This document shows, piece by piece, positions 22,201 to 24,720 of a stretch of 24,720 bases of DNA. Origin of the DNA: Monoraphidium neglectum (taxonomy: Eukaryota > Chlorophyta > Chlorophyceae > Sphaeropleales > Selenastraceae); contig NW_014013162.1 of NCBI RefSeq assembly GCF_000611645.1, forward strand, positions 1-24,720, given 5' to 3'. A program made the position numbers and the translations under genes. Each line of letters begins with the position of its first letter. Positions within the stretch are counted from its first letter, which is position 1. The notes beneath the pieces are model-generated. The model did not search any database. It was not told the origin of the DNA and worked only from the letters and a program-made list of their open reading frames with translations.

Positions 22201-22295
22201 GCACCCTGCGCGGCGGCGGCATGAGCGCGTTGCTGCACCCATTGCCTGCTGCGGGTCGGCCCGGCGTGCTGTGAAAGCGATCGTAGCAGCTGCAT
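19294..22295 (-). CDS. ETHE1: Persulfide dioxygenase ETHE1 (sulfur dioxygenase), 9 exons, 273 aa
   Basis: Mitochondrial metallo-beta-lactamase-fold iron enzyme that oxidises glutathione persulfide to sulfite with O2, removing sulfide produced by cysteine breakdown. Exons in coding order: 22295-22160, 21976-21959, 21624-21566, 21334-21247, 20919-20792, 20591-20471, 20197-20109, 19725-19663, 19413-19294 (822 nt, in frame). The N terminus ([19 protein letters not shown]) is Arg/Ser-rich without acidic residues, like a mitochondrial presequence. [20 protein letters not shown] opens the mature domain. THAHADH (residues 92-98), ATPGHT (His150) and FTGDAL (Asp169) supply the iron ligands by homology (His93, His150, Asp169). 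RGCGRTDFQ and YPAHDY (His210) are family marks. Exon 2 is only 18 nt. Intron 3 uses a GC donor (AAG|GCGAGC), supported by exact length match to plant ETHE1 ([12 protein letters not shown]). The length is normal for the family. Confidence 0.95.
19996..20090. repeat. Interrupted CA/TG microsatellite in ETHE1 intron 7
   Basis: CA-rich tract with several interruptions, TG in the sense direction of ETHE1, beginning about 20 nt after the 5' splice site of intron 7 (20108-19726). It is homologous to the longer array at 15746-15822. Confidence 0.85.
21460..21526. repeat. CTG/CAG-rich trinucleotide tract in ETHE1 intron 3
   Basis: Imperfect CTG/CTT/TTG repeat on the plus strand, CAG-type in the sense direction of ETHE1, inside intron 3 (21565-21335). 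It is intronic, so it does not encode a poly-Gln or poly-Leu tract. Confidence 0.8.
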
Positions 22296-22974
22296 CGGAG
22301 ACAGCCTAGCGCTGGGCTGCAATTGCAATTGCGATGTGCGTATGAGCTTGTCTCAGTCAAATGAAACACTCACCATCCAGAACGTGACGCGAAGGTGGAA
22401 CCCGCGCAAATGCAAAGCTCGCGCACGTGCAAGCTGGCTGGGTGCTGGAGCAATGTGATTTTTGGTTATGCAAACTTGGCGCAAGTGTTCGACGCACTAC
22501 AAGCGAGGAACACGAGCTCTTGCAGGTTTGTACCGCCGTGGTCGCCGCATGGGGCTGTGCACTAGTCGTCAGGCCCTCACGTGCCGCAAACCTCGCCTGC
22601 TTCGGGTTGATAGATGCGGGACTGTGTAGCACGGCACAAACATAAGCCGTCACAGACCGTTGTTATGAGGTATGCCTGCATGAACCTGCATATCTAAGGC
22701 AGCTGCTGCCACGTACTCCTGAAACAGCTTGTGCCGCCACACCTCATGCTCCACCTCTCAGGGGACCCCCCATGCGCCCTCTCTCAAATTAGCAAAAAAT
22801 GCTCTTGCTGTGATGGAATTCTGACTGGATGGAGCGCGCACGCATGTGAGGATGCAACGCAAGACCAATGGGGTCGCCATTTGTGGAGTGGGTCAAGCTG
22901 GACGACGCTCTTTGGTGATGACTCATGCGAGAGAGTGGGGCAACCTTGATGATTAGTTTGAGACCATGCAGATA
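22296..22974. other. Upstream region of ETHE1 without a recognised gene
   Basis: About 680 nt between the ETHE1 start and the probable 3' end of the sulfite reductase gene. It should hold the ETHE1 promoter and 5' untranslated region. Only short frames without family resemblance are present, and no clear TATA element was seen. Confidence 0.45.
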
Positions 22975-22979
22975 TTACA
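22975..22979 (-). terminator. Candidate polyadenylation signal (TGTAA) of sulfite reductase
   Basis: TGTAA on the minus strand about 550 nt after the sulfite reductase stop. If used, the 3' untranslated region would be rather long. A chance match is possible. Confidence 0.3.
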
Positions 22980-23028
22980 CACCACAGGTCATGCAGCGCA
23001 CAGATAATTGAGTTGAGGACCGCTTAAA

Positions 23029-23175
23029 AACTGCTATACAATCCAGAACCCGCGAAGCCGCGCACCGCGCACGTGCGGTTTGCTGGCGCGAAGGTGCCCC
23101 TGCTGCCCGGGCCGGTATGGGCCGCCAAGGTGTTCGAGCGCATGCAGCCTTTCACTGGGCAAAGCGCCTCAGTGC
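23029..23175 (+). other. Protein-like open frame, possible exon remnant of unknown gene
   Basis: One plus-strand frame reads YNPEPAKPRTAHVRFAGAKV and then PLLPGPVWAAKVFERMQPFT, with mostly C or G at third codon positions like real exons nearby. It has no start codon of its own, lies opposite the presumed 3' untranslated region of sulfite reductase, and I found no adjoining exons on this strand. The composition faintly recalls the C-terminal part of extended short-chain dehydrogenases, but I cannot assign it. Confidence 0.25.
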
Positions 23176-23530
23176 GACGCCTGCCTGCCATGCACGCCCG
23201 CGCAGCAAACGGGACGGGCGCTCGACTCTACTGCAACACACCGCGCCCCAAAAGTGGGGCCGTGCCACAACATGGTGTTTGACCAATCAACGATGGGGTG
23301 ATGCAATGTGCCGACGAGGCGAACGCCGCCACACGGCAAGCGCAGTGTGGCGTCAACCAGCATGCGCCGCAGATGCAACTGCAAACCCAGGAGCGGCCGC
23401 GCCTGCCCTTGCCAGCTCCTGGCAGCAGTCATGGCCCAGGGCGCCGCGAAAAGCCCGGGGGCTGCGCCATTGCAGGGGCGGCCCCACGCACCTGTGAGCA
23501 GCCTCAAGCCTTAGGTTGGCGGGCCGGCGC

Positions 23531-24557
23531 CTAGTTGGCCGCCCCCGAGAGCTGCTGCAGCTGCTCGTTTGCAACGTGCGCGATGGACTTGCCCTCGCGC
23601 GCCGCCAGCGCCGCCAGTGCCTCGTAGGTGTCGCTGGGCAGCGCCACCTGGCAGCGGTGGTTGGTGAGGGTGGTTGGGAACAACCGGTTAGATCAAAGAG
23701 GGCGTTGGGCGTGTCAGGGTGCACCCCTCCCGAGTGTGCAGGCCCGAGGCATGGGTGCCCTAGATCAAGGAGCCGCCGGAGCCTCTAAGAGCGTAAACAG
23801 GGTCGCCGCCGGCAGACTGAAAACCCGCGCTGCGTCGGCCCCGGGCCCCACCTTGGGCAGCGCGTCGGCTGCGCTGGTGGTCACGTAGGCGGCCGAGTAC
23901 TCCCGCAGCGCCGCAAATCCGACGCGCGCGCTGAAGTCGCCGAAGCCCTCGCCCGGGCGGCGCGAGGCGCGCCAGTAGGCGAAGAGCGGCTCCAGGAAGG
24001 CCTCGAGGTTGGCCAGCTTGACGCGCTCCGCGAAGACCTCGGCGAGCCGCGTCTGGTTGGAGCTGCCGCCCAGCCAGACCTGGCGGGAGGGCGGGTGGGC
24101 GTTGGTGTGCATGTTGTGTGAGGGAAGTGCTGTGTGCGGGACTGTGGGAGTGTGTGCACACGTGTACATATGGGTGTGTTTCAAGCAAATCAGGGGTCGA
24201 AACTGAGCCTGGCGTTGTCGCTTTCTCGAGCCCACATCAACGTTACGATCAGCCGCAGCAAGCCAGGGCAGGGCGACCGCGGGCGCGCCGGGGCCCACAT
24301 GCCTGTGCCAGCGAAACGCGCGCCAACCCCCAGCCCCAACAAAAAATGCGTACGGTGCCAACCAACCACCTCCCACCAGCCGCGCACCTGGTACGAGTTG
24401 GGCCCGTCGCCGACGAAGCCGATCTCCGCCATGTAGGGCCGCGCGCAGCCGTTAGGGCAGCCCGTCATGCGCAGGGTCAGGGCCTCGCCCTCCAGGCCCA
24501 GCCTGCCCAGCAGCGCGGTCACGCGCTGGTTCACGTGCGGCAGGCTGCGCTCCGCCT
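23531..24557 (-). CDS. SIR: Ferredoxin-type sulfite reductase, C-terminal part (three exons; gene continues beyond the right end)
   Basis: Plastid-type siroheme/[4Fe-4S] enzyme reducing sulfite to sulfide with six electrons from ferredoxin, in sulfate assimilation. Visible exons in coding order: 24557-24388, 24079-23852, 23647-23531 (about 170 residues). [11 protein letters not shown] continues the conserved TEAER region. [20 protein letters not shown] then [20 protein letters not shown] is diagnostic of sulfite reductase and includes the second Cys pair (GCPNGC) of the cluster/siroheme ligands. [13 protein letters not shown] is the usual core C terminus. The last exon adds a 38-residue tail, [20 protein letters not shown] then [13 protein letters not shown], which resembles a ribbon-helix-helix unit and is not part of the catalytic core as I know it. 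Exon 24557 starts in phase with a preceding exon outside the window; 24558-24720 reads as intron. Confidence 0.94.
24118..24175. repeat. TG/CA-rich tract in a sulfite reductase intron
   Basis: Loose TG-rich stretch on the plus strand, inside the intron 24387-24080. In the sense direction it is CA-rich and lies near the 3' splice site, the reverse of the TG tracts after 5' splice sites elsewhere in the window. Confidence 0.55.
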
Positions 24558-24720
24558 CTGCCGGGGCGCGGCGGATTCAGGAAAGATGGGGCGCGGTCAG
24601 AGGGGAAGGCGCGTGGCGCGACCTCAGCACGGTGGCGGTCAAGATGAGTTCAAGCACGACTCGAGGAGCCGGCAAGCGCCTGAGGGCGGGCGGGCCAAGC
24701 AGGGGCCGCAACGGCAGCGG

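Noticed and set aside
23531..23647. Ribbon-helix-helix-like segment as a separate antitoxin-type gene
   Set aside because: It has a proper 3' splice site, is in phase with the preceding sulfite reductase exon and has no start codon of its own, so it is the end of that protein.
1..24720. tRNA, rRNA, CRISPR arrays, bacterial operons or riboswitches
   Set aside because: None recognised by eye. The intron-rich genes and TGTAA signals fit a eukaryotic nuclear genome; short structured RNAs could still be missed without a covariance search.

Overview
The window looks like nuclear DNA of a green alga, most likely trebouxiophyte-like (Chlorella/Coccomyxa type). It is GC-rich, genes are split into many short exons by introns of about 150-400 nt, intron ends are GT/GC...AG, some 3' ends carry the chlorophyte polyadenylation signal TGTAA, and CA/TG microsatellites are common. 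The enzyme set (NPF/POT transporter, ETHE1, ferredoxin-type sulfite reductase) is plant-like. I built the gene models by hand from splice sites, reading phase and family similarity. The phases close exactly in all five complete models.

Layout from left to right: (1) 790-7213, minus strand: an 18-exon proton-coupled POT/NPF transporter of 667 aa. (2) 8191-10178, plus: a 5-exon YedJ-type HD-domain metal phosphohydrolase of 253 aa, divergent from the transporter. (3) 10815-11746, minus: a protein-kinase-like gene with no detectable N-lobe and a reading-frame break, probably a pseudogene. (4) 11754-15968 and 16001-20189: a tandem segmental duplication of about 4.2 kb. Each unit holds an upstream region, a 2-exon F-box-like Ala-rich gene on the plus strand (786 and 793 aa) and, convergent to it, the 3' exons of an ETHE1 gene. 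In the left unit the ETHE1 part is a truncated copy. In the right unit it belongs to the complete ETHE1 gene, which runs on to 22295. (5) 19294-22295, minus: complete 9-exon mitochondrial-type persulfide dioxygenase ETHE1, 273 aa, with an 18-nt micro-exon. (6) 23531-24557, minus: the last three visible exons of ferredoxin-type sulfite reductase, whose gene continues beyond the right end.

How the genes relate: ETHE1 (makes sulfite from glutathione persulfide) and sulfite reductase (turns sulfite into sulfide) are adjacent and co-oriented, so the right end is a small sulfur-metabolism neighbourhood, possibly by chance. The F-box-like pair is a recent lineage-specific duplication with signs of gene conversion. 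The points most worth following are the ribbon-helix-helix-like C-terminal tail of the sulfite reductase, the F-box-like Ala-rich family, the frequent GC-AG introns, and the sense-strand TG tracts that follow several 5' splice sites. No RNA genes, CRISPR arrays or transposons were recognised.
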